In this document: one piece after another, positions 13,748-20,744 of the stretch | How the letters are laid out: each line of letters starts with the position of its first letter | How positions within the stretch are numbered: the first letter of the stretch is position 1 | NCBI GenBank assembly: GCA_964386525.1 | Contig: CAYLSO010000211.1 | Span: 1 to 21,332, forward strand | Length of the DNA: 21,332 bases | Source: CAYLSO01 sp964386525 | Lineage (GTDB): Bacteria > Eisenbacteria > RBG-16-71-46 > DASYSL01 | Direction: 5' to 3' | Position numbers and translations under genes: made by a program | Notes under the pieces: model-generated | Seen by the model: only the letters and a program-made list of their open reading frames with translations | What the model was told of the DNA's origin: nothing | The model's database searches: none

Positions 13748-14811
13748 CGTCGTGTGGGCGTCCTCTCCGGGTACGACGGCGTCTCGGCCAGGGGGCCCGC
13801 CGCGCCGCCGACGAAAGGTAACCCGGACACGCGGCCGGCGAACAGCCCCGCGCCCGTCCGCACGCGCACCGGAGCGCCGCCCGCCCAGCCGCCGGCCACC
13901 AGCCAGGCCAGGGCCAGGGCCGCCCCCAGCGCCGGCGAGTCGGCCGAACTCGTGACCGCGCCGAGCGGCTCGCCCCCGGGCCCCTCCACGGGATCACCCC
14001 CGGCCATCGCACCGGCGGCGGCGCGATCGAGGACGAGCCCGCCCAGGCGGCGCTTCAGCGCTCCCTTTCGTGCCACGCGCTGCAGGATCTCCTGGCCGGG
14101 AAAACAGCCTTTCGCGAGCGAGATGGCCCCCGCCAGACCGGCTTCCTGCAGCAGATCGCTCTCCGTCATGTCCACTCCGCCGAGCGGCCGCCCCGCCTCC
14201 AGGCGCAGCGTGGCGCGGGCCGCTTCACCCGCCGCGACCAGGCCGGCCCGGCCCGCCTCGGCCCCCAGCGCGGCCGCGAACCTCTCGCTCTCCCCCACGG
14301 GCACGGCGAAGGTGAAGCCCGCCTCGCCGTAGCGCGAGCGTCGCGCCACGCAGCCGGCCGTGCCGCCGGCCGCGAACTCCGCCACCCCCGCGCCGCCGGT
14401 GGGCCCCGCCCCCGCGAGTTCCTCCGCCACCGCCACGGCCCGCGGCCCCTCCGCGTGGAAGAGAGCCACGGCCTCGTCCACCTCGATCTCGACATCGTCG
14501 GAGACGGCGAAGAGCGCCAGGCGCCGGGCCAGGCCCGTCGCCAGCCCCGCCGCGACCTCCAGGACCCACTCGCCGCCCGGGCGCCAAACCCAGAAGTCCG
14601 CCAGGTAGTGCCCGCGGTCGTCGGCCAGCGCGGCGTAGGCCACCCCGCCCGGGGGGAGCGTGGCGAGGTCCTGCGTGGTCATCGCCTGCAGGTAGCGGGC
14701 CGCGTCCGGGCCGGTCACCGCCACGAGCGCGGTCGCCGGGAGGCCATGGTGGATCCCCGTGCGGCGCAGAGCACGCGCCGCCCGCTCGTCCTCGGGGCCC
14801 AGGGGGATCAC
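13744..14811 (-). CDS. ygfZ: YgfZ/GcvT-like folate-binding protein (Fe-S cluster/tRNA modification related)
   Basis: 355 residues from the chosen start. The family fingerprint K-G-C-[FY]-x-G-Q-E is intact as AKGCFPGQEILQRVARKG, with the Cys at residue 236. VTGPDAARYLQAMTTQDL near the N-terminus and the C-terminal barrel are as in YgfZ and GcvT. YgfZ proteins bind tetrahydrofolate and support maturation or repair of certain Fe-S enzymes in the cytosol. An ATG six bases upstream (14817) has GAGGA directly abutting it, too close for initiation, whereas the GTG at 14811 has the same GAGGA at a good 6-base distance, so I favour the GTG. A pure glycine-cleavage T protein is unlikely: there are no gcvH or gcvP genes, and the KGC motif is diagnostic. 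Its stop overlaps the nucleotidase start by four bases. Confidence 0.9.
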   Translation of the reverse strand: MIPLGPEDERAARALRRTGIHHGLPATALVAVTGPDAARYLQAMTTQDLATLPPGGVAYAALADDRGHYLADFWVWRPGGEWVLEVAAGLATGLARRLALFAVSDDVEIEVDEAVALFHAEGPRAVAVAEELAGAGPTGGAGVAEFAAGGTAGCVARRSRYGEAGFTFAVPVGESERFAAALGAEAGRAGLVAAGEAARATLRLEAGRPLGGVDMTESDLLQEAGLAGAISLAKGCFPGQEILQRVARKGALKRRLGGLVLDRAAAGAMAGGDPVEGPGGEPLGAVTSSADSPALGAALALAWLVAGGWAGGAPVRVRTGAGLFAGRVSGLPFVGGAAGPLAETPSYPERTPTRR

Positions 14812-14902
14812 GGGCATTCCTCAGGGATCATGGGCGAGGGCGGGACCGCGCGCCGCAGCCGGCCGCCCCGCGCTCCGCGCGGCGGCGCCCGGCGCGGGCG
14901 TC

Positions 14903-15382
14903 TCACGCGAGCTTGCGGATCTGCTCCAGGATGTCCCTGACCTCGCGCATCTGTCCGTCGTCGGCCTCCACGTGCATCCAGCGCAGCACCCCCGCCTTGT
15001 CGATCAGGAAGTAGGACCGGTGGGAGAAGAAGTTCTCCTCGTCGAGGACCCCGTACCGCCGGCTCACCTCGCGCTTGAAGTCGGAGAGCATCTCCGTGCG
15101 GATCCCGTTCTTGAACTGGAACTCGCGATGCGTGGGCGACGAGTCCACGGAGATGCCGAAGACCTCCGTCTCGGCGGCCGCGAACTGGTCGATGTCCTCG
15201 TAGAACTCGCACATCTCACGCGAGCAAACGGAGGTGAAGGCGAGCGGGAAGAAGGCGAGCAGCACGTTCTTGCGCCCCCGCCACGAGGACAGGGTCATCG
15301 GGGTTCCGCAGGTGGAGGGCAGGGAGAAGTCAGGCGCCGTCTGCCCCACTGCGGGCTGCGCCTGCGGCCGGGCCGAGGTCAT
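14903..15382 (-). CDS. Peroxiredoxin (AhpC/TSA superfamily, PrxQ/AhpE-like)
   Basis: 159 residues, one thioredoxin-fold domain, with no signal peptide or membrane segment, so cytosolic. The peroxidatic site PLAFTSVC matches PxxxTxxC with C53. C58 lies five residues later, the position of the resolving Cys in PrxQ/BCP enzymes (CxxxxC). VFGISVDSSPTHREF and NFFSHRSYFLIDKAGVLRW are typical. It reduces hydrogen peroxide or alkyl hydroperoxides using thioredoxin-like donors. The ATG at 15382 has AAGGA nine bases upstream. It follows the PD40 protein gene by 17 bp at the end of the cytochrome c maturation run. A CcmG/ResA-type thiol reductase was considered because of that position, but the protein lacks an export signal and the CxxC pair. 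Confidence 0.92.
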   Translation of the reverse strand: MTSARPQAQPAVGQTAPDFSLPSTCGTPMTLSSWRGRKNVLLAFFPLAFTSVCSREMCEFYEDIDQFAAAETEVFGISVDSSPTHREFQFKNGIRTEMLSDFKREVSRRYGVLDEENFFSHRSYFLIDKAGVLRWMHVEADDGQMREVRDILEQIRKLA

Positions 15383-15399
15383 CCGTGGGAGTCCTTTCG

Positions 15400-16395
15400 C
15401 TAGCGGTAGAGGGCCTTCACGCGCGCCAGCGTCGCCGGCACGGTGGGCACGGCATCGACCCCGCTGGCCACCCAGATGGCGCGGTTGCCGTCGCCGCGGT
15501 TCGAGGAGAAGGCGAGCGACTTGCCGTCCGGCGACCAGCTCGGCCCGAGGTCCTCGTCGGAGCCGCTGGTGATCGGGATCGGCGGGCCGCTTGGATACTC
15601 GCGCAGCAGGATGTCGCCGCCGCTGTCGTAGGCGATGTGGCGCCCGCTCGGCGAGAAGGCCGGATGGTTGCCTCCGTCCCACAACCGGCTCGGGGTCCCC
15701 CAGGAATTGCCGCCCGCGCGGGCCACCTGCCAGACCTCGTTGTTCTGGGAGAAGGCGATGCGGTTGCCGTCGGCCGACCAGGTCGGCCAGCCGGTGTCGG
15801 GCGCGGCTTGCGCGGTGGCCCGCTTGGGGAGGCTGCTGCCGTCGGAGCGCACCACCCAGATGTCGAAGAGCCCGAACTGGAGATCGCCGCGCGAGGAGCC
15901 GAAGGCGAGCCACTGCCCGTCCGGCGACCAGGCGGGGTAGAGATCCCCGAAGACACCGAAGCCGGCGTTGGGCCCGGCCGTGCCGCTGGTGACGGCGGTC
16001 TCCGCCCCGCCCGCGGCCGGCCGCACGTAGAGGTGGTACCAGGTGCCGTCCTTCTTGGTGTAGGCGATCTGGCTGCCGCTCGGCGAGTAGGCCGGGTGCT
16101 CGTAGTCCGGAGTCGGCTCGCCGCTGCCGGTCAGCTGGGTCTCCGTTCCGCCGGGGATGTCCTTGTAGAAGATCCTCGGGTAGTAGGGGTCGATGTCGCG
16201 GCTGTCGTAGGCGATGCGGGTGCCCCCGGGAGCCCAGGCGGGGTCGGCATCGCCTTGCGAATTCGCCCCCTCCGTGACTCTGGTCGGCACGATCACCGCC
16301 AGCGGGGTCGCGGCCGCGGCCACGACGAGGACGGCAAGCCCGGCGGCGCAGACGGCGGCCCGCGCCGAGCGAGAGAGCTTGCGAAAGGATCTCAT
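15400..16395 (-). CDS. Exported PD40/TolB-like beta-propeller protein
   Basis: 331 residues. An N-terminal signal (basic MRSFRKLSRSAR, then a long Ala/Val/Leu core to about residue 32) predicts export to the periplasm. Six PD40 repeats follow, each built around a [PT]xWSPDGxxIAF-type core: PAWAPGGTRIAYDS, PAYSPSGSQIAYTK, PAWSPDGQWLAFGS, PTWSADGNRIAFSQ, PAFSPSGRHIAYDS and PSWSPDGKSLAFSS. That is enough for one complete six-bladed propeller. There is no TolB N-terminal domain, so it is not called tolB. Such proteins are usually binding or scaffolding modules. The start ATG at 16395 overlaps the ccmF stop as ATGA and also has AGGAG seven bases upstream. No function can be assigned beyond a likely periplasmic interaction role. 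Confidence 0.85.
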   Translation of the reverse strand: MRSFRKLSRSARAAVCAAGLAVLVVAAAATPLAVIVPTRVTEGANSQGDADPAWAPGGTRIAYDSRDIDPYYPRIFYKDIPGGTETQLTGSGEPTPDYEHPAYSPSGSQIAYTKKDGTWYHLYVRPAAGGAETAVTSGTAGPNAGFGVFGDLYPAWSPDGQWLAFGSSRGDLQFGLFDIWVVRSDGSSLPKRATAQAAPDTGWPTWSADGNRIAFSQNNEVWQVARAGGNSWGTPSRLWDGGNHPAFSPSGRHIAYDSGGDILLREYPSGPPIPITSGSDEDLGPSWSPDGKSLAFSSNRGDGNRAIWVASGVDAVPTVPATLARVKALYR

Positions 16396-17944
16396 GTCGA
16401 TTCTCCTAGCGTGGCCGGGGCCGGCAGGCTCCCGGGTCCGCGGGTCCGTCGCAGGAGGGCCAGCAGGGCGCCGATCAGTGTAATCCCCATGCCGACCCAA
16501 ACCAAGAGGATCAGGGGCTTGGTGGAGATCTCCACCGCCAGGGCCTCCGGGACGGCGGGGCTGCCCGGCCCGCTGACCGCCAGGGTGGCCCGCTGCCCCG
16601 CCGCATCCACGTCGATGAGGGTGACCGCCACGCCCCCGCCCACCGCCGCCGGCTGCGAATTGCTCCCGGCAGCGTTCACCACGACCGCGGGCTGCGCGGC
16701 CTGCCGAGCGCCGGCGCGCTCGACCACCACGTCGGCGGTCACCCGGATCTCCTCCGCCGTGCGCCGGATGGCAAGACCCCGGAAGGTCACCTTGGCGTCG
16801 GCGAAGGCGTGGCTCTCCCCCTTGCCGAGCGACGTCCCGGCGCCGGCCGGCTCGGCGCTCAGCACCTCGACCGGCGAGATGTAGAGGTCCCCGTCCCAGA
16901 ACCGCTCGACGTGCGGCTCGCGCATGACGGCGCGGTTGTACTCCGAGTACCAGATCGGCGCGCGGGCCTCGAAATCGCGCCCCTGGCCGCGCACCGCGAT
17001 CACGGCGTGGGCGCGCCCGTTGGGATCGGGGCGCAGCCCGCGGTACTCGAACCGGTAGCCGAAGACCGAGCACGGCTGCCCCAGGGGCAGCTCCACCGGC
17101 ATCTGCCGCCCGAACTGGCCCAGCGCGATCACCCCGATGAGGAACACGGCCACGCCGAGATGCGAGACGTAGGCCGCGGCGAAGGCCGGCCCCTCGCGCA
17201 GCGTGCGCAGGGCGAGGATCGCGTTACTCGCCAGCGCGAACGCCGCGCCGCCCAGCAGCGTCAGGGCCAGCGCGCCGCGCACGCCCACCAGCACCCCCGC
17301 CGTCACCGCGGCCAATGCCAGGATGAGCGCCGGCACCAGCAGGCGCGCGATGCGCCCCGCCGCGTCGGAGCGCCACCGCACCAGCGGCGCGATCCCGGCC
17401 AGCAGCGCCAGCAGGATGCCGAGGAGGCCGTTGACCACCGAGTAGTACGACGTCTGCACCGAGCCCGGAGGCCCGAACAGGCGCGTCACCAGCGGGGCCG
17501 AGGTGCCGAGCATGGTGAGCGCGCCCATCAGCAGGAAGGTGAGCATCCCGAGCCACAGCGCGAACTCGCGACCCAGTTGAGGAAGAACATCGCCGTCGGC
17601 GCCAGACGGTTGCGCGACAACCCGAGGACGCAGCCGATGAGCGCCGTCCACGAGGCCCACAGCAGGAAGGTGCCCTGCTGCCCGCCCCAGAGGGCCGCGA
17701 CGAGATACTCGGGACTCAGATCGCGCGACGTGTAGGCGGCGACGTAGCCGTACTGGAACTGGTGGGTGGTCAGCAGGTGCCACAGCCACACGACGAGCCC
17801 CAGCAGCACGGCCGTCTGCGCGCGGAAGGCCCAGTCCGCCCACGGGCGGAAGCGCTCCCGCCCGCTGCCGGCGACCAGGTACAACGACCCGCTCGCGATG
17901 GCGGCGGCGAACGCCAGCCACGTGCCCAGGATGCCCGGATTCAT
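16392..17944 (-). pseudogene. ccmF: Cytochrome c heme lyase subunit CcmF, internally deleted and frameshifted
   Basis: Two CcmF parts lie in different frames. Part one starts at the ATG at 17944 (GAGGAGG ten bases upstream) and matches CcmF for about 124 residues: QFQYGYVAAYTSRDLSPEYL, then ALWGGQQGTFLLWASW, ending near AMFFLNW. It runs on to a stop at 17528. Part two begins in the other frame at GREFALWLG (about 17573). It continues for 393 residues through GTSAPLVTRLFG, several membrane helices, the periplasmic domain (IWYSEYNRAVMREPHVERFW) and a last helix to the TGA at 16392. Part two corresponds to CcmF after the conserved SRE motif. The roughly 250 residues expected between them are absent, including the WWD heme-handling segment and its histidines. 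The product cannot work as a normal heme lyase unless the sequence is wrong. The neighbouring ccm genes are intact. Confidence 0.88.
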
Positions 17945-18029
17945 GTGTGAATTGCCTCCTCGCGCGGCCTGCGAATCCTCGATCGAGGTGCGACGGTGCG
18001 GCGGCCCGAATGGTGTTCCGGCGGCCGGA

Positions 18030-18476
18030 TCAGATGCCTGGGCCCTTGTCCTTCGTCGGCGGCGCCTGCGAGGCTTCGGTGAACCCGCCGGAAGTCTTGG
18101 CCCCCTCGGCCTGGTACTTGGAGGGGCACTTCACCAGCAGCTTGTCGGCCTGGAAGCGGCCGTTCTCGTAGGCCCCGAGCGCCACCACGCTGGTCGCCTG
18201 CTCGAAGTTGGCCGGCTTCACGCCTTTGTAGACGACGTCCATCACCTCGCCGCGCGAGTCCTTGAGCGGGAACGACAGCAGGCCGTTGTCCGCGTCGGTG
18301 ACCACGGCCGTCCGGTCGGCGAGCGTGCCGTTCACCTGCACGTAGCCGCCCTCCTTGCGCGCGTCCGCGAAGGACTTGTAAGGGGTCAGCGACTTGTTGA
18401 AGGAGGTGACCCCGAACCACACTAGGCCGACGATCAGCGCGAGGCTCACCGCGTATTTCCACGCCTGCCGCATCAT
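18030..18476 (-). CDS. ccmE: Cytochrome c maturation heme chaperone CcmE, Cys (CxxxY) variant
   Basis: 148 residues. One N-terminal membrane anchor (about residues 8-24) is followed by an OB-fold domain with GGYVQVNGTLADR, LLSFPLKDSRGEVMDVVYKGVKPANFEQ and VVALGAYENGRFQADKLLVKC. CcmE carries heme covalently in the periplasm and hands it to CcmF. The classical heme-binding motif is HxxxY, but here residues 117-121 read CPSKY, so Cys replaces His. This matches the CxxxY CcmE class described for archaea and Desulfovibrio. The flexible tail after residue 121 is Ala/Gly/Pro-rich as usual. Two adjacent ATGs (18476 and 18473) share the GGAG upstream. The start overlaps the ccmD stop in TGATG. ccmF follows after 85 bp. 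Confidence 0.93.
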   Translation of the reverse strand: MMRQAWKYAVSLALIVGLVWFGVTSFNKSLTPYKSFADARKEGGYVQVNGTLADRTAVVTDADNGLLSFPLKDSRGEVMDVVYKGVKPANFEQATSVVALGAYENGRFQADKLLVKCPSKYQAEGAKTSGGFTEASQAPPTKDKGPGI

Positions 18477-18616
18477 TTCTTCTCCGTCCCCCTCAGCTTG
18501 CGGTCCAGCCGGACCAGGTACGCGAACAGCGCCCCCCAGGTGACGAGCGCCACGGCCAGCACCACCAAGTCGGCGACGATGCGGTCGCCGACGCTATGCC
18601 CGAGCAGCTCGCTCAA
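18473..18616 (-). CDS. ccmD: CcmD-like small membrane protein
   Basis: A 47-residue protein reading MSELLGHSVGDRIVADLVVL with initiator Met for TTG, then a hydrophobic stretch, ending AYLVRLDRKLRGTEKK. CcmD proteins are 40-70 residues long with one membrane helix followed by a charged tail of the AYLLRLER type. CcmD assists release of heme-loaded CcmE from the CcmABC complex. The TTG start at 18616 lies inside the ccmC 3' end and has GGAGGAGG a few bases upstream. The stop TGA overlaps the ccmE ATG. Position between ccmC and ccmE, length, topology and tail all agree. The start codon is the least certain part. Confidence 0.8.
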   Translation of the reverse strand: MSELLGHSVGDRIVADLVVLAVALVTWGALFAYLVRLDRKLRGTEKK

Positions 18617-19310
18617 GGCCCACCTCCTCCGCCTCCGGGAGCTCGCGCGCGGCCCGCTCCCGTTCGGCGGTCTCCAGGTTCAGGCGTTCCGCTTTGACGT
18701 CCAGCATCCACATCCAGAGAAACAGAAGTGTAAACGCCCCCATGGCCGACAGGAAGGTGCCGAACATGCGGGGATGCATCTCCAGCTTGCCGGTCTGGTT
18801 GACGATGGGGTCCGGGTGCAGGGTGAAATCCGACAGCCGCGGCAGCACGAACATCAGGAACGGCACGGTCACGAAAGCCAGCAGGGCGTAGACGGCCGAC
18901 AGCCGGGCGCGCCGCTCGGGGTCGTCCACCGCGGCGCGCAGGGTGAGATAGGCGCCGTAGACCAGGATGAGGAAGAAGATCGAAACCTGGCGCGGATCCC
19001 AGTTCCAGTACTCGCCCCACATCGCCTTCGCGAACAGCATGCCGGTGACCGTCGCCAGCAGGCAGAAGATCAGCCCCAGCCGGGCGGCGGCCGCCGAGCG
19101 CAGGTCGTCGATCGGGCGGCGGCGCGCCAGGTACATCGCCGCGCTCAGCGCCGAGACGCCGAAGGCCACCACCGACACCCAGGCCGCCGGGATGTGGAAG
19201 TAGATGATGCGCGTGTGCTCCTCGAGCTTCCTGGCCAGGGGCGCGTAGAGGAACCCCGCCACCAGCGTCCCGGCCATCCACAGAAAGAGCCCTGCCTGCC
19301 ACCACCTCAC
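18594..19310 (-). CDS. ccmC: Cytochrome c maturation heme-handling protein CcmC
   Basis: 238 residues, six predicted membrane helices. The WWD-type segment is present at residues 98-107 as WGEYWNWDPR, a variant of the usual WGxxWxWD. Flanking candidate heme-ligand histidines are H39 in IIYFHIPAAW and H165 in SDFTLHPDP. CcmC works with the CcmAB ATPase and CcmD to attach heme to CcmE on the periplasmic face. The GTG start at 19310 has AGGAGG six bases upstream. The C-terminal tail after the last helix is long and charged (AERLNLETAERERAAREL). The 3' end overlaps ccmD by 23 bp. The gene lies 52 bp after ccmB. NrfE/CcsA-type proteins share the WWD motif, but the length and the neighbours fix this as CcmC. 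Confidence 0.95.
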   Translation of the reverse strand: MRWWQAGLFLWMAGTLVAGFLYAPLARKLEEHTRIIYFHIPAAWVSVVAFGVSALSAAMYLARRRPIDDLRSAAAARLGLIFCLLATVTGMLFAKAMWGEYWNWDPRQVSIFFLILVYGAYLTLRAAVDDPERRARLSAVYALLAFVTVPFLMFVLPRLSDFTLHPDPIVNQTGKLEMHPRMFGTFLSAMGAFTLLFLWMWMLDVKAERLNLETAERERAARELPEAEEVGLERAARA

Positions 19311-19362
19311 GCTCCGCCTCCTCCTCCGTGCGCCGACGCCGACGCCGCGCGCCGCCCACGCC

Positions 19363-20085
19363 TCACTCGTCCCAGATGAACTCGAACAGCCGCCAGCCGG
19401 CGACCACCAGGAGCCCGGTGAACGCGATCAGCATCCGCATCTCGCCCACCGGCCAGCCGCCCTGCATCGCCTGGCGCGTGCCCATGACCGCGGCCAGCAA
19501 CCCGGGCACCAGGAGCGGGAACGCCATCACCGCCACCAGCCCGCCGTGCCGGCGCGCCTGCGCCAGCAACGCGCCCACCAGCGGGAGCCCGGCTGCCAGC
19601 GACAGCGAGCCGAGCCCCAGGACCGCCAGGAAGCCCAGCGGGTTCTTCACCGTCGGCCCGATCAGCACCGCGCCCATCGCCAGGATCACAGCTTCGATCG
19701 CCGCCAGCAGCGTGGCCGCCGCCAGCCACTTGCCGAGCAGCACCTCGCCGGGCCCCGCCGCCTGGCGCAGCAGGTCCCAGGTGCCGCCCTCCACCTCGCG
19801 CGCGAAGCCGTGGCCGAGGCTCGCGGTCGCCGAGAAGAGCAGCACCGTCCACAGCAGCGGCGCCGCCAGCTCCGGCCGCCGCGCCTGGTAGCCCACCGCC
19901 AGCGTCAACACCGCCAGGGTGGCCGCCGCGAAGACGATCGAGGAGCCGACCGAGTAGCGCGACCGCCACTCCGCCCGCACCTCCTTGGCCCACACCGCCA
20001 GCGCCCCCCGCCAGAGCGTGGCGCGCCGCGCCGCGCGGACCTCCTCCGCCGCGACCGCCGCGACGCGGGTCGCCGGGGCGCTCAC
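19363..20085 (-). CDS. ccmB: Heme exporter subunit CcmB (ABC permease)
   Basis: 240 residues with about six hydrophobic segments. The cytoplasmic coupling region reads FAREVEGGTWDLLRQA, near residue 85, followed by LLGKWLAAATLLAAIE, both characteristic of CcmB. With CcmA it forms the ATPase that drives release of holo-CcmE. The GTG start at 20085 overlaps the ccmA stop as GTGA; its Shine-Dalgarno is weak, so reinitiation after ccmA is likely. A longer start upstream would run inside the ccmA C-terminus in another frame and is rejected. The C-terminus ends LFEFIWDE, after the last helix. Confidence 0.93.
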   Translation of the reverse strand: MSAPATRVAAVAAEEVRAARRATLWRGALAVWAKEVRAEWRSRYSVGSSIVFAAATLAVLTLAVGYQARRPELAAPLLWTVLLFSATASLGHGFAREVEGGTWDLLRQAAGPGEVLLGKWLAAATLLAAIEAVILAMGAVLIGPTVKNPLGFLAVLGLGSLSLAAGLPLVGALLAQARRHGGLVAVMAFPLLVPGLLAAVMGTRQAMQGGWPVGEMRMLIAFTGLLVVAGWRLFEFIWDE

Positions 20086-20744
20086 GAGACCCGCTTCCCA
20101 CCCAGGTCGAGCCGCGGCTCGTCCGCCGCCAGCTCGTCGAGGTGGTTGGTGGCCACCACGCACAGCGAGCGCCGCGCCCGCTCGCGCACCCGGCCCCACA
20201 GCCAGGCGCGCCCGGACTCGTCGAGGTTCGACGACGGCTCGTCGAGCATCAGCAGTTGCGGCTCGGCGATCCACGCGGCGGTCAGCCGGATGCGCTGCCG
20301 CAGGCCCGACGAGAAGGCGTGCGGCCGCTCGTGTGCGCGCGCCGCCAGCCCCGCTTCCTCGAGGCCGCGCCCGGCCGCGCCGGCCGGATCCGCCACGCCC
20401 CGCAGGCGGGCGAGGAACTCCAGGTTCTCGCGCACCGACAGGTCCTCGTAGAGCTGGATCTCCGGCGCGGCCAGGCCGCCGAGAGCGCGCAGGTCGCCGC
20501 GGCGCAGCTCGGCCGCGCCGGCCGTCCAGCGCACGCGCCCCTCGGAGGGACGCTTCAGCCCGGCGATGGTGCGCAGCAGCGTGCTCTTGCCCGAGCCGTT
20601 GGGCCCGATGATCCAGAAGAGCCCCGGCCCCTCGAGCGCCGCGCTCACCGGGCCCACCGCCTTGCGCCCGCCGTACCGCGCCACCACGCCCTCCAGGTGC
20701 ACGGCGCAGAGGCCGTCCGCCGCGCCCCCCGTCCGGCCGCTCAT
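20082..20744 (-). CDS. ccmA: Heme exporter ATP-binding subunit CcmA
   Basis: 220 residues, one ABC ATPase domain. Walker A is GPNGSGKST at 47-55, the Q-loop region is LAAPEIQLYEDLSVRENLEF, the signature is SSGLRQR at 145-151, Walker B is LLMLDEPSSNLD with D168 and E169, and the switch His is in VVATNHLDE. SSGxxQR and LYEDLSVRENL are usual in CcmA-like ATPases. The ATG at 20744 has GGAGG ten bases upstream and overlaps the stop of the DHH gene as ATGA. Its own stop overlaps the ccmB start. ATPase specificity for the Ccm pathway is inferred mainly from its neighbours ccmB, ccmC, ccmD and ccmE. Confidence 0.93.
   Translation of the reverse strand: MSGRTGGAADGLCAVHLEGVVARYGGRKAVGPVSAALEGPGLFWIIGPNGSGKSTLLRTIAGLKRPSEGRVRWTAGAAELRRGDLRALGGLAAPEIQLYEDLSVRENLEFLARLRGVADPAGAAGRGLEEAGLAARAHERPHAFSSGLRQRIRLTAAWIAEPQLLMLDEPSSNLDESGRAWLWGRVRERARRSLCVVATNHLDELAADEPRLDLGGKRVS

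Noticed and set aside
12170..14332. A 720-codon plus-strand open frame opposite the nucleotidase and ygfZ genes
   Set aside because: Composition is low-complexity, and both minus-strand genes beneath it have intact motifs and coupled start/stop signals.
13744..14811. The YgfZ-like gene as glycine cleavage T protein (gcvT)
   Set aside because: It carries the YgfZ KGCFPGQE motif, and no gcvH or gcvP gene is nearby.
14812..14902. GC-rich inverted repeats between the ygfZ and peroxiredoxin genes as a terminator
   Set aside because: Pairing is possible, but there is no T-run on the minus strand, and such hairpins are expected at this base composition.
14903..15382. The peroxiredoxin as a CcmG/ResA-type periplasmic thiol reductase
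   Set aside because: It lacks a signal peptide or membrane anchor, and has the PxxxTxxC peroxidatic site rather than a CxxC pair.
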